From Hemibagrus wyckioides (taxonomy: Eukaryota > Chordata > Actinopteri > Siluriformes > Bagridae), in assembly GCF_019097595.1 (NCBI RefSeq), contig NC_080710.1, positions 24,709,280-24,773,279 of the forward strand: a DNA stretch of 64,000 nucleotides. Direction: 5' to 3'. Shown piece after piece: positions 10,428 to 23,724 of this stretch; positions within the stretch are counted from its first letter, which is position 1, and each line of letters begins with the position of its first letter. A program made the position numbers and the translations under genes. The notes beneath the pieces were generated by a model. It did not search any database. It was not told where the DNA came from and saw nothing but the letters and a program-made list of their open reading frames with translations.

Positions 10428-13247
10428 CAGTTAGCTTTTTATTCAAACCGTAGAGCTTTTATTTCTTGAACTTTCCACCAACAGAGCATATTAAGTCCAA
10501 GATAAGATTTTTACTGATTTATGCATTAAATCCATTTAATGCCACTGACCAATCAAGAAAGATTTCAATTATAAGAACTCAATAATAAATAAAATATCCT
10601 TTTTAATAATAATGGGTTGTAATTTCCACTGTAATTCCAACCGTAATTGCAGTGATATAAAAAGAAAATACTTCCTTGAAACTGGGATAAATTTTGATTC
10701 TGATTCAGAAGACATCTTAGAATGTGCCGGAATATCAAAGAGCTTGTGTGTTTGTTCCACCTCCCACACACACATTCACACATGCACAGCAGACATTTAC
10801 TTTACCAGGAGGTCAGTATATACACTACCCTTTCACTTTGTTATTTACAGTATTATCCCCAAAATTACTAGTCATTGTGTGTATGTGTGTGTATTCACGT
10901 TCACTTTACCCACAATCTTCAAACAAAGATGGGAAGAGTGTGTGTTCGTTAATCCTGCTGCTTCAGACCTGTGTGTATTTACAGTATATGGAGTGGGGAT
11001 GTTAGATCTGCAAACTCAAAGAGGTGTTCTGTTTGCCCTGAGTAACAGGCAAGTCAGCTAACTACCCCCTAAGGCTCTTAAAAACAAACCTGTGTGTATG
11101 AGAACTATTGACCCTGATTTTCTCTTGAATTCGTTCTGTCTAGGCTGCCACTTCACTCAGTCACAGCATGTGAAAGCAAAAGAGGAACGATACGCCATTA
11201 TCACATTATGATTATATCTAGCTTTCATTTGTCTAGGTAATTTTTTATACATTTGTCAGCTAATTCAGCTAAAGTTAGTGATCAAAATCATGATTTTTTT
11301 TAAAGATATAATGTAGGAGAATTGTTGTTTGGGTAGGTTTGTCTAGTGTTAAATAATATTGAAATCCCACTTTGATACTGACATTTGATACTAAAGTCCC
11401 ACTTTGTGTTTACCAAAGAAACAAAGTGCTTTCCGTTTGTATCCAAAAATTCCTACACCCATTTGAACAAGTCGTCATTCTACATAGATTATTTGTATGG
11501 TATAAAATTACAGTTTTATGGGAACTTTGAGCCTTGTAGATTATGTGAAAATATGAAACCTAAGCACCCCAGAGAATCATAGGAAATGGTCATTGGACAC
11601 GATGCAGAATGTTCTGGACATCATTTTGAACATGGTTATGAAAACATCTATGGTCATGTACATGTAAATATTATTTTGTAATTTTCATCACAAAGCATGT
11701 TCTCTGTCTTCAGAATTTCTTGGGATGCTTAAAGGATAAAAGAAAGGGGGGCAAATATGGGTAATCTAGCACACACAATACTTCTGCTCTGTTGCTGTCT
11801 GTTTTGGGATGAATCCCATAGCACCACGCAGAGGGCCTGGGATCAAGCCACCCAACTACTCTCCAAAACCAAGAGACTATTGTCCAGGGAGACAAGAGGA
11901 GTTTTCATGATGCTTCGTCTGTTCTCATTTGTTTCCTGCCTACTAGAGATGTGCAGTTTTTCACAGGCAGATTCGGATACTGTCACACTTTTCAGTGCTA
12001 ACTATTCAGATGACAGATCTTTGTTGTTTTCCTAAACATTTGTCTTCTAGTTATGGCAGGTTTAACACAGCTATTTGACAAGATAATGTGACAAGGCTAG
12101 CTCTTTCCTTGCCTAAATTATTAAAAATGATTTCATTTTGGAGTGGGATATTCAAAGTGCAGTGTTTAAATACCTGTGTTCAGTAAATCTCCAAATGATG
12201 CAAGCAGGACTGATTTTAATCTGATCATTTGGAGCTGTATCTACATCCACTATCTTTATCTGTTTAGTGCCACAGCAATTTGGATCTGGATTTGGATTTA
12301 AACCTTCACCAGATTTTTAAATATCAGTCACACCATTGCGGGAAAAAAACGTCTGCATAAATATGCTGGCACTTTTAGCATTATCTCTGAATTGTGGCTC
12401 TAACAATTCCATGACCTCGGCTACATCACTTCAGAAATATGTGCAGGACATGTACCTAATATTTTCTAATGAATTTAGTTCATAGAATAAACAAACTAGT
12501 AACTTCATAATTAAACTACCTTGACCAGGCAGTTACTAAGGATGCTTCATATCTGACCGCTTGCCTGGGTGAAAGTAAAAACCTCCCACTCACTACTCCT
12601 GGGATCCCAGTCCTAATGCACAACTTCAGCCTCAATCAGATGCATTTATTTAGAGCACAGTATCTGTTCATTCTGAAAATTGTACACTTATCCAAGTACA
12701 TCTCTATGGTATTTATACGTAATTTATATATAATTTGCTTCATTTTCACGGAGAAGTGTATGCCATGTGGTTTGAGTTTTCCTCAGCATGATTTTGAGCC
12801 TGTTATGGGCCAATATTTTTGACACTTGTTTATGGGCAGGTTCTGTTTTTCCTTAATTTCACAAAACAGCTCATCAGGGGGGATAAGCTGCCTAAAGCAT
12901 GTGGGAACTGAATCAGAGTTAATTCAATCTGTGCATGTGCGTGAGTGTGTTTGTATTTTATGACTCGGTATTATTTTATTGCCAATAGAGTTTAGTTTCT
13001 GTGTTCCACAATGACATGCGCTTTGTCTATGACTACAGATTTAATTAGTGTTGATCAAGAGGAACAGTACAGGTCTGTCTCAGCATGGCTAGCAATATCC
13101 ACTAGCTCATATGTCTCTTTTTTCATCTTCGGTTTTATGTTTTAGCATTAAAGGCATGGTGAAATCTCGGGAACTCGACTCACTGATGTATGGAGTCTGA
13201 TTTTCTGTTGCATTTTTAAGGTGAGAATTTTTTTGTTCTTTGTAACA
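10428..13247. other. intergenic stretch, nothing recognised
   Basis: Several ORFs of 60-150 codons occur, for example 10612-11061 on the + strand, but none shows a domain, a codon pattern or splice signals that I trust. Confidence 0.4.
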
Positions 13248-13540
13248 GGGGTGTCACAGTGGGGCAGCATGTACCATTTGCACCTCAGCTGTGATCCTGA
13301 CCACATCTTACTGTCTTTGTGGAGTTCTGCATGTTTTCTCCATGTCTGTGTGGGATTCCCTTTGGTTCTCTAGTTTCCTCCTACATCCCAAAAACATGTC
13401 AGTAGGTGGATTTGTGACTCTAAATAAGTATGAAAGAGTGTGTGGTGATGGCCTGGCAGTTTATCCAGGATATATTCCTACATCAGGAGCAACTGGATCA
13501 TGTGTTTGCAAAGTTTTCCTGACAGTAGATGTTACGGTTA
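13248..13540 (+). repeat. tRNA-derived SINE, degraded
   Basis: It reads through the family blocks: a head near GTGTCACAGTGGGGCAGCAT, the block GTGGAGTTCTGCATGTTTTC, then TTTCCTCCTACATCCCAAAA and an ACATG-AGTAGGTGGATT segment, with a decayed 3' end. Confidence 0.65.
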
Positions 13541-14013
13541 GAATTATTGGCAGGACTGTACTTTTTTTATTTCAGATTTGTGGTTTTGTTTTCATGTATA
13601 CAATCCAATGAAATCCAGCTCTTCTAGTTCAGGTTTATAACACTATTTTTGAGAAAGTGAAGGGCATCCTAAAAATCTCTAAAATCATTTTATCATTTTA
13701 TCCCTTAAAAGTCAAAAGTTGCTGCTAATAAAATAAACACTCCAGATATAATTACTTCTTGGAAGTCCTGCCAACTGAAGACAGTTGAAGCCATGAATAT
13801 TGGGCTCTTCGATATCCAATCCTTGCTTTAGAGATTTAAGTCTATCTGGCCCTACTATAAGGCCTCTTTGTTTGGGAATTGAAGCAGCTTTCATAAGTTT
13901 GACATCAGCTCTGAAGTAGTTTCCATATGCTCATGAAGCAAGTCAAAGACAGAACAGGGTGTAAAATGAGATGTCCTTCTACTGCATTATTCAGATTATT
14001 TCCATACCTCAGT
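13541..14013. other. nothing recognised
   Basis: AT-rich single-copy-looking sequence. Confidence 0.4.
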
Positions 14014-14048
14014 TGTGTGTGTGTGTGTGTGTGTGTGTGCGTGCATGC

Positions 14049-14082
<34 letters not shown>
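14014..14082. repeat. compound TG and GA microsatellite
   Basis: (TG)n at 14014-14039 is joined through GTGCATGCGT to (GA)n at 14052-14082. Confidence 0.95.
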
Positions 14083-14087
<5 letters not shown>

Positions 14088-15764
14088 TGGTGGAATTTCA
14101 TTAGCTGAGTGATTACTGCAGGCGACAGGGAAGGAAATTCATTTCCCTTCATTATACTTATGGTGATGAAGTTTGCTGTTTGCACAACCACAATACATAT
14201 TGTCTGGTTGTTGTCAAGCTGATTAGCTTAGGTGACTGACTGGTGCTTTTGTGCTTATCTTTTGAATAAGCTGCTTTTGTTAGCTGTCACTTAAAGATCC
14301 AAATTCCAAGCCGTACACCAGGATTCATTTTTCTGGGAAATGTATGCTGTAGTTTGAGAGTGAAATTTCCACAATGGAAACCCATGGCTTGGAAGTTAAA
14401 AACTGCATCCTTCTTTAACTCAAGGAATCAATAATTAGTAATACTAAAAGCAATGTGGCATTTTGTCCCACTCATTTAAATGTGCAGGCATTTCATAAAC
14501 CAAGATCATAAACTTAACTCACCACATCCATAGTTACATTAAGCCAAATTAAATTAAAGCTTTATATTAGTTCATTACAGAGAAAAAACTTCCAGTTTTA
14601 GCTGCTGTGTATGAATGCATGCCTTTGTCAGTGTGTAGGAGCTTGAAGAAAATAATGCTACTAAACACTTTACGTAAGATTGATTGGCTGAGCCACAGCA
14701 TCCATAGCTACAGAATAACGTCACAGCACTGACTCCTTATGGAGAATTATATGTGATTATGAAAAACAGACACCTTGCTTAGTCTTGGACATCTTACTGG
14801 TGTGGTCCGTAGCCTAACTTGACCCGTGACACTACAGCTGGAGTTGGCTAACACTTCACTAATGACCTGCCTGGACAGAGTTAATGGATCCTCCCCTGTT
14901 TAGGACTTCCAGTCTGCCATCTGTGCTATTACATAAGATTCTTCAAGGCAAAGGGTGTTGCCTTTACACTCTGCCATGTCCTGTTTAATGGCTTCCACAT
15001 GAAAAGGCGAAATCAGCAATGAATGCAGTGCCTACAAAACATAATTTACCTCCTATTACCTGGGCATCATTAATATCAATGCTGCATTCACAAAATTGGT
15101 TTCACGGGGTTGTTTTTTAAAAGCTTATTCCCCTTTTAGTCGTAATTGTACAAAAAATAGCAGGTTAGGAACCAAACACATCACAAACATTTTCCAGTAT
15201 ATGCCTTTAAAAAACTAAATAATAATAAAATACAAGCTTAGACTCTTGGGGCTTAAAATGTTAAACATTTAAAGAATGTAATCTGAATAATGTTTTCAGA
15301 TGTTTTCAAAGTCATGGACTGAAGATCCCACAAGAGCTATGTATTTTAATGTCTGCAAAGTTTTTCAATTTAATATCTCTAAGTCAAATCTACTTATGAC
15401 TTGAGCAGTCTCCACAAAAAGGCAGAGGAATGAATCATCCCTACAGAAGCAGAAATAATAGCTTTTTATAGAAAAACGGTGGTGTCAGACTGGTGTGATG
15501 GTGGACAGTTGCCATCACACACACGTTTTCTATTGTTATGCACATGATAATCCAATAAATAGAAATCCAGGGAGTAACTGCAGTGAAATTCGGTTTACTA
15601 ATGTAACAATAATTCTTTCCAAACTAATTCCACCACTGGGTTGTTGTGAAAGTCTGCTTTTATTCTGCTGATATTGACACATCTTATCACTGATGTCTTT
15701 TACTGAACATGGTGTGTGATTTGTTTAAATGTGTAACCTTGCCTGGTGTAATAATGACTTTTGC
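14083..15764. other. nothing recognised
   Basis: AT-rich sequence with no supported gene or repeat. Confidence 0.4.
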
Positions 15765-15832
15765 TGCTGTAGCACCTACATTTGCATACAGAGATCAATA
15801 AAGTATATTTGTCTGTCTGCCTGTTTGTCTCT
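15765..15832 (+). repeat. possible LINE-type 3' tail
   Basis: Contains GATCAATAAAGTATATTTGT followed by CTGTCTGCCTGTTTGTC. This resembles the common fish retroposon tail that ends in ATCAATAAAGT plus short tandem repeats. No upstream LINE body was recognised. Confidence 0.4.
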
Positions 15833-16164
15833 CTAATGTAAATGTTGTAATGAAAGTTTCCACTACAGTTTCCAGAGAAACTGAAACACCTTATTAAGAA
15901 AGAAGGCTCTCTAGAGGCTTTGTGTACTGCTTTTGGCCTGGGAAAATATGTCAATCTGGCTGAATTCTGGAAAATAGCCTCTATTTTAGGAAAGAATGAA
16001 AGTATTTTACCAAAACAATATGAGAATATTTTTTTACTCAAACGACTTTGTAACCTCGTCTTGTGTACCTGTCTGCAAAAATCATTTTGGGTAAGAAGCC
16101 AGTTTAACAAACACATCAGTAAATACTGTCAGTCTACCAATTTGATAAGAGATGTAAACAGACA
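15833..16164. other. nothing recognised
   Basis: An antisense ORF covers 15700-16116 but has no recognisable domain. Confidence 0.35.
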
Positions 16165-16287
16165 AACTTCTTCTACTTCTTTCAGCTTTTCCCTTCAGGG
16201 GTCACCACAGCGAATCATCACTCTCCACCTATCCCTATCTTCTGCATCCTCAACACTTGCACCCACTAGCTTCATATCCTCTATCAT
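16165..16287. repeat. interspersed repeat fragment
   Basis: Contains CTTTCAGCTTTTCCCTTCAG followed by GGGTCACCACAGCGAATCAT and a CTCTGCATCC-like stretch. This is a widespread fish repeat block I know by sight but cannot name with certainty. Confidence 0.55.
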
Positions 16288-17234
16288 GTAAACAGAAAAA
16301 ACAGATATAAATTTAATCTATTCAGCCTAAAATCTGTTATTAGCTCTCAAAATGTCTGAGGCTATACATATGAGAATGAATAATGAATTGTCCAACGCCT
16401 TTTTAGAACTTATCAGCTCTATCTATATGAATAAAAGTTCCCTCCAAACTGCTTTTCTCTCAGTGGTTTAAACTTGAGCTTATGTATTACACTGTTGAGG
16501 CTTCCATTTTAATAAACAGACATCATTGTTATGTAAGTCATTGTGATGTGTCTGCTGGCATAAACCTGGCAGTGGTCCACTAACTCCTCAGAATTGCTCT
16601 GAACCCAAAACCAAAACACTATACAGCCTTTTTCTGTCAAAGCCTGGCCCTGAGATCTGTGGTTTTGTAAGCTGTAAGATTGCCTGAATAATCACTTCAT
16701 CGTGTGCACTTCAAAATGAAGAGTCTCAGACAAATCCCGTCTCAAATGTCTCAAGCTCATGAATAAACAAAGAATATGGGTTTATCACATGTGCTTATCC
16801 TTTACATTCATATTCATAGTTATCCCTTTTTACATCGTGTTTAACAATTTGTGAACTTGCATGTATCTGATGTGCAGTGATTCTGAATAAAAAGTGTGAA
16901 ACTATGATCTAAGCAGGCCTTAACTCGGTCATACATGAGAGTGTATGGTATCCTGTAAGGAAGTGATGCTGACATCATTTCAACATAGGGCATGTGTATT
17001 GCTTTAGAAAAAAAAAAGCGAGAAATGGGTGAATAAGTGCAGAAGAGGTGTGTAAAATGCACTGCTGTATGTTTCCCAGTTCATTCCTTGAATATTAAAC
17101 AAGACCAGCTGTTGCAGTGTTAGGTCTGGCTCATGCTTATAGCACTGTCAGAATTCCGTGTAAATTCAGTATACAGATTCCCTCATGATCCAGTATCAAT
17201 TTTAATTCAACAAATGTCCAACATTAAATCACTC
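16288..17234. other. nothing recognised
   Basis: No supported feature. Confidence 0.4.
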
Positions 17235-17470
17235 ATTCACTGGGTGTGAGGTGGGAATCCACCCTGTAATACACCCTGTATGGGTTACCAATCTATCACA
17301 GGCTACCATGCACATACACATAGGTGAAATTTACCAACAAATGATTAGATATCAGTGCTGGATGCAGTTTGACTCAGTCAATGTGGACAACATGTAAGAC
17401 CATCTGAGGTCAGAAGAGAGAATAACTCTCAAGTGCACTGGGAAAACTCCACCTACCTCTTGTGCTTAAG
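17235..17470 (-). repeat. strongly degraded SINE, minus strand
   Basis: Patches such as the CACTGGGTGTGAGGTGGGAA start and the GGGAAAACTCCACCTACC end look like a decayed reverse copy of the longer SINE family. Weak. Confidence 0.35.
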
Positions 17471-17570
17471 TCAGCTTTCAAAGTTAAATTCATCTGAATT
17501 TCAGAGTTAGCTCTTCATTTATTACAAATGTTTTGAACATGCCCCCTTCATTCTGGAATAAATGGGAGTT

Positions 17571-17738
17571 GAAATGGGGATGTGGTAAAGGCATTAGCTT
17601 AGTGATCAGAAGGTTGGGAGTTTGAATCCTTGGGCCCCTGAGCAAGGCCCTTAACCCTTAATTGCTCATTTGTATAAATGAGATAAATCTAAGTTGCTCT
17701 GGATAAGGGCATGCCAAATGGCATAAATGTACTGAGTC
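17571..17738 (+). repeat. tRNA-derived SINE
   Basis: The head contains AGTTTGAATCC (B box). The body has AGCAAGGCCCTTAACCC, and the tail reads AGTTGCTCTGGATAAGGGCA then GCATAAATGTA. It is the same family as 53066-53228. Confidence 0.75.
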
Positions 17739-19340
17739 CTCAAATGACACCAAATCTGGTTTTCTCCATACTATAAGGCATCATGTGGAGTTCTTGTGCA
17801 GTTTTGGATCCTTCTACTGTAAACACAAGAGCATCAAAGCAGGCCAGGACACACTATGTAACACACATGGATTTTTCCTACATTTCTCCATACAGTACAC
17901 CTCCTGTTTAATGCCTCACACACACTTCCGGCCTTCCTCTCTTATAAACATGCATATGCTTGTATACACAGGCGCTCATACAGCATACACCCTGGCACTA
18001 TTTCATATTTTTCCAGCTTTCCTCTCCTCCTGTATAAGCAAGGTTTTTCCCAAACAGAAGCTTGTGCTCAGAGCTGACCACAGCACCACATCTGCTAGGC
18101 TGGCTTTAGATATGAAGTCTCTTGATAGTCTTGCATCAGTGAGCAGCCATTTCTCCAAGGTTGAGCTGTGACAACACAAATATGCGCACAGCGCAGATGG
18201 CCAAACTGAACATTTTACAGTCCTGGATTCAGTCTTGTGACCTTCACTGAACCAAACTCGCACCCAAAGCACTAAAACACATTACTTCATATTTGTGTGA
18301 AATGTAATAAATGACCCATCTTTCTTTTCACACAATATTGTTTATTGAAAGGTAAACTTTAGTGTAGGCTTTGAACTTTTTTTAGACATTGAACTTTTCA
18401 TTTATTGAACAAAAAGTGCTTATTTTTACCCTCATTCGAAAAACTGCATTAAAATCAAGCTAACATATTTGACGGCTACCATGACCCCAAACCCTAATGA
18501 TACCCACACTCCTTTGTGATGCTCTGTGGTCCATGTATATTTTGTACATTTTTCTAGCCACAGAATCTTGATAACGCAGTCTGATTACTTCTATGCACAG
18601 TCAGCAGGAAGACAAATCTGTGAACACTAAGACTTGGTTAGCTTTTCTGTGCAAGGTGTAGTGAAAAAAAGTCTTCAAGAAGAGATTGATTGAAGCAGTT
18701 AGCGGTCTGTAAACAAGATAATCTTTTATGTTTGGGGACTGGCTACAAGAAAAGATCTGTAGATTGTCAAGTGCTTTGTCAGTGCAATTGCCTCTTTTTG
18801 AGAAAGTAATTACTTCTTGGCAAGGCATTCTGTGCTTTATAGTGGATGCTAGATATCTTGTGAGACTGCATAAACCTTCTATTTAAACCTAGACCTAAAA
18901 TCAAACATTAACACTAGCAAACCCTATCTCATAATGCTAACCCACAATAGCAAAATATTTATATATAAAATATAAGGCTACATATTTACACTGTAAATCT
19001 CAAATCGCTAGATAATGTTTGACAAAGGCAATTCACAAGATAACTGACTTTTTTTAAGGTGCAGTCTTATCACAGCTGCCAAAGATGACAAATTGCAGAC
19101 TATGTGCTTCTAGGATCCCCCACAGTGAACTGCACCCAAGACACTGTGATATTTTACTCTTTCTCTACATATGTGTGTTTGTTTGTATCTGTTTGCCTGT
19201 GTTAGCTAATAGGAGCATGGCTTCTGCTTTAAAGCTCCATCTCCTCTGGCTATTCTTAGGAGGCTAAATCCCTTGTCTCACCTTTGACCTCAGATTGTGC
19301 CTCTCCCTAGTCTGTTGCTCCAGTATATTTATTTCTTTCA
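17739..19340. other. nothing recognised
   Basis: An ORF of 128 codons (17785-18171, +) has no recognisable domain and is probably chance. Confidence 0.4.
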
Positions 19341-19600
19341 TCCCCTGTCAGAACCTATCCCAGGAACATTGGGCGTGATGTGAGAATACACCATGGATGG
19401 GATGCTGAGCAACATAATGAACACATTCATACACTCATTCAATTTACAATAAGCAATCCACCTACCACTGAATTTTTGTAAGCTTGAAGGAAACTGGAGA
19501 ACCTGAAGGAAACCTCAATGGACAAAAGAAGAACATTTCATGTCAGGATGGAATTGGGGAACCCTGGAGCTGGGAGTCAGCAACGCTAATTGCTATACTA
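19341..19600 (-). repeat. SINE, minus strand, degraded
   Basis: The reverse complement contains GGTAGGTGGATTGCTTATTG, a GGATGGGATGC-type block and CCTGGGATAGGTTCTG, in the order of the longer SINE family. Confidence 0.55.
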
Positions 19601-21869
19601 CCGGCTGTGATAAGCAAACATGAGGAACTTCCTTCTAAAATTCCAAGGGATCTTACAATTACAGTTGTTTGTACATGTGTGTGTGGGTGTGTGTGTAACA
19701 CAGAGAGATGGAGAGAAGTAGCATCGGAGTGAAAACTGATGTGTAAACGAAATCCACTCTCTCTCTCAGGGAGTAAGTCAATACAACCTCCACTGCTGTT
19801 TCTCTCCTCCAAAGGCTTAAACTGACAAGACCTAACCTTATGAGGAAAAAGTCAAAGGAAGCAGCCATTCTTAGCTTTTTTTAGTTCTTTATTTCCTTTT
19901 TACCATAAAGGCCTAAAGAATTTAGGACAGATCAAATAAAGATTAAACCAATGAATAACTTAGAACTCTGCTGGGTTGAACAGAACAATTGCATTTTTCA
20001 GTGTAACTTTGTCATATTTGCATTTTTTTTTACAGTTCTTTCTTGCAACCTCAGCATTCTAAAGCATAATGGGTTTTACAGTATCAGTAGCAGGATTTAT
20101 GGTGTGTAGAGTGTTTCAGTGGTGTATTAATCAGTATTAAAGGGTAAGCTGATTTGGGAAGGGTTTTTAAAAGTGATCTCCGGGAAGTTGTAGAGCAGAG
20201 AACTCGTAGGTGTTGGATGGTTATCAGTAAGCTCTATTCTCCTGCTGACTTTGTGTCCCCTGCACACCATGAGCTTGTGTTTACACGCCGGTTTGATGCT
20301 AAAGGCATCTGGTGACACAAAGACCCTTCAGAGCTCAGCAGCGGTGGGTGGCCAAGATACACATGCATCAAAGTGTAATTTTGGTCAGGTTTGAAAATTT
20401 CAGACGTTTATGTTTTGAGTGTATAGCTGTACCTAGAGCAACAGAAACTAAATCTTTATTAAATCATCAGAAAACACTCAGGTTTAGAAGATGATTCTCA
20501 CTTCAACTTTTTAATGGCTTTTGTTTAAAGTATCTTTATTGTTTTGGGTTTAAGCGCTTCACTTCCATCCTGGAAGGATGGCTTTTATTTCTCCATCACA
20601 CCTGTTTCAAGTCAAATTTGCTAATTAACTCCTTTCAAATCAGATTTATTAGAGCAGATAAAGCAATTCCACAGGCAGAAGGCTGAGCTCACTCCATTCT
20701 TATAAAACCACAAATATGTTCAAACACAACAAAGCGTACTTACTGCTCTTTTGTGTCTAATTTTTAACCAAAGTTTGATGTCTTTTTCCTAGCAAGGAAC
20801 GTTTCTGTCTTCAGTTAACATGCTGACTCATGCTTGACTGTGAATTTCATATCAATTCTAAAATAGTCCCACCACCACAGTCTCCCTGTCCTCATCACTG
20901 ACGCTACACCTCAACATCACTGTTTTCCTACAACATCACCATGGAGATCCCTTCACAGTCAGAGCAAGAGTTTCTTGCAAGCCTTTCACTCTCCACATGG
21001 TTCTCAGCAACCTTTTAGTGCAAACTATGAGAAATACATCTCAGAAATGCACACACACCCACACGAAAACAAAACATTGAAGCTGTTTAATGATCACACA
21101 TGATTTATGCTTTAAGTGCTTGGTTGTGGTTGGTATTATCTCTGACTCAAATACTCATACTGAACAAAAATGAGCAAAGGCATTCGAGAGTTCAATACAC
21201 TCACGAACCAGATGTTCTCTCTCAGCTTTTCTCAAAAGAAATGTTTAGCAAGTTAACACTTAATTTGGACAGTGCCTTGCATTACCTCAAAGCACTTACC
21301 ATCAGTGTTATAAAAGGTAAACTTGGTATGCTGTTGTGCGAAGACCATAAAACAAATTGATGTTAGCATTTTGGGTTAAAACAACCATTAAAGGAGCAGT
21401 TTAACAAAAAATATATAGTGGATGAGACAGGATGTGTTTTGCCCCTTTAGGATTGAGCTACAGCACTAAAATAGTTAATAAGTACTAGACGTTTATAGAT
21501 AGACAGCACTGTGGTAATGTGCCTAAATGCCTAAATCATCACTCATCTACTTCAAGCTGCAGCACGTTTCAGCATCTCAAGCAGACTGTCTAATCTGGTT
21601 TCGGACAACATATAGCAGAGTAACTGTATATCACAATTTTAATAACACTTGCAGCCATCTTGAACCAGGAATCTCTTAGCAAATAGTTGGATATCATTAA
21701 AACCAAATGTCAAACCCCACACACTAAGAGTAATCTGATATTTGGTTTGGTATATCTTTTTTTGGTCAGCACAGTCATGGAATTTAGGAAGAAGGCTGCT
21801 GTTGTGTGTCCATCAAACCCAATTTTTCCTCAGAACCTAAAGCACTGTAGTCATACAGTGGGCGGAATT
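19601..21869. other. nothing recognised
   Basis: A short TGTG-rich patch near 19675-19697. No supported gene. Confidence 0.4.
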
Positions 21870-22145
21870 GCTTCCTCACAACTCCATGGTTTCACTGGTT
21901 TCATCTTGAAATCATATATTACTGTCTGTGTGGTGTTCTCCCTGTGGTCATGTGTTTAATGTCGGTTCTCTAGTTTTCTCCCACCTCACAAAAAGCATGC
22001 AGGTAGGTAGATTTTTCTATGCACAATTGTAGGTTGATGTAAATGTGTATTTGTGTTGGCCATCCAAAGCGTATTCCTAAGCTCCAGATTCGCTGGGTTC
22101 CTGACCAGGATAAAGCAGTTATCGGACATGGATAGATGGATGGAT
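21870..22145 (+). repeat. SINE, degraded
   Basis: Blocks TTCTCCCACCTCACAAAAAG, GCAGGTAGGTAGATT and CCTGACCAGGATAAAGCAGT appear in family order. It ends in short GGAT repeats (22128-22146). Confidence 0.65.
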
Positions 22146-22146
22146 A

Positions 22147-23724
22147 TCTGTTAACATGGAATTATTCTGTTTCTTATGAAAGTGTTACAATTAACAGCAG
22201 TGTCACTGAACCAAACAATGTTTTTAAAGTGAGTATGTAAGGATTTAGGTTTTGTAGATATGCACTTATATGCACAATGTTGAACTAATCTTTGCTGTAT
22301 TTCATTATAGCCACATTAGCCATGTAGTTTTAGAGCAAACTGACAAATCAAACTTTAGATACTAAATACTGTATATCTTTGCTGATTATTTGCATTGGGT
22401 GTATGGAGAAATTCCCAATAAAAAGTTAAGGTTTAGGAAAATTGACATCCAATTTGTTTTATCTGACAGTATTAGTTTAAAAGACCTTTTTGTAGGAAAC
22501 TGCAATTAAATGCTTACTCAGAGGGAAAAAAATCTCTGATTTGTCTTCAATATTCAATATGTCTTCAAGGTTCACTAAGGAGAACTTAACATTACTTTAT
22601 TTACTAAACTAAACTACTAAGCAGCTAATTGCACCATTTGGCTATACATTCCATGAGCACTTGTTGAACTAATTAGAAATGAAAATCCAGCAATATGACA
22701 AAATCACTTCAAAATGCTATAATTCACCAGCCTTGAAAAGCCATCCATGGCTTCCAGACTAAAAAAAATGATGTATTTGCAAAAAAGGAGCCTTCTGCCT
22801 TGTCATGGATGTCCCTGATGATTCCTTTTGAGATGTTTTCATTGGTTAGATGTCAGTGTATCAGTGCTGATAGAGTAGGGAATTCCAATGTCCAATGTTA
22901 TCTCTTCTTATTCTCTTTGGCATCTTTCAGGCACCATACAGGGAGTGAATTCCATACGTCTTCCGAATGAAATAGCCCTAGAGATGAATCACAACCGTGT
23001 TCAAGGCTTTGTCATTAGAAGAGGCTCTTGAATGTTTCATCACTGTCTCCTCGGTGTCTGTGAAAGTGAAGTCATATGTTGTGCTGACCACTTTGTGGTG
23101 GTTGAGGTATGTCTGGGGGAATATAGTCACAGGGTTCTACAAAGGCTCCTCCTTTGGGGCTTTGAAAACCCAAGAGTCTTGTTTTGGCAATGAAAACCCG
23201 ATTCCATCTGTATTTATGAGCGTGTAGTATTACCTGTGTTCCTTGTTTAAAGCTGAAACATCAGTCTGGATTAAGCTTTAAACCTTTCTGGGGATTTAAT
23301 TAAATTTTGCAGTTAAATCTGGATGCAGCCCATTTGTTCAGTTCAGTAATAAACCTCACACAGTATCTTTCAGTAAAGATATTGCAAGCCATGGAACATC
23401 TGAGTAAACTCCCATTTTTTTCTCAATCCAGATGTCCACTAGGTTAGAAGAGTTTATGCAGTTTGCATTAGAAATTTTTCTGTAATTGACTTAGAGATTT
23501 AAGAAGGTGATTATGTAGGGCTTGGCTTTCTGTAAGTGTCTGGGATTCATCATGCTGTACTCATGTCTAAATAAACACCAACTTCAACTCCATACCTCAA
23601 CCTCACTTTGGCCTCTACATGTTTGATGATGTGGAAAATATAGTATATTGTGACCAGTGGTACTGGAATAATAACATTAAATAAGTATTATTACTGTTTT
23701 GTGTACATATCCCTGGTCCATATA
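22147..23724. other. nothing recognised
   Basis: No supported feature up to the TA target of the Tc1 element. Confidence 0.4.

Noticed and set aside
11757..12035. ORF starting MGNLAHTILLLCCCLFW as a secreted protein
   Set aside because: The hydrophobic start is suggestive, but there is no donor site in a useful place, no domain and no supporting context.
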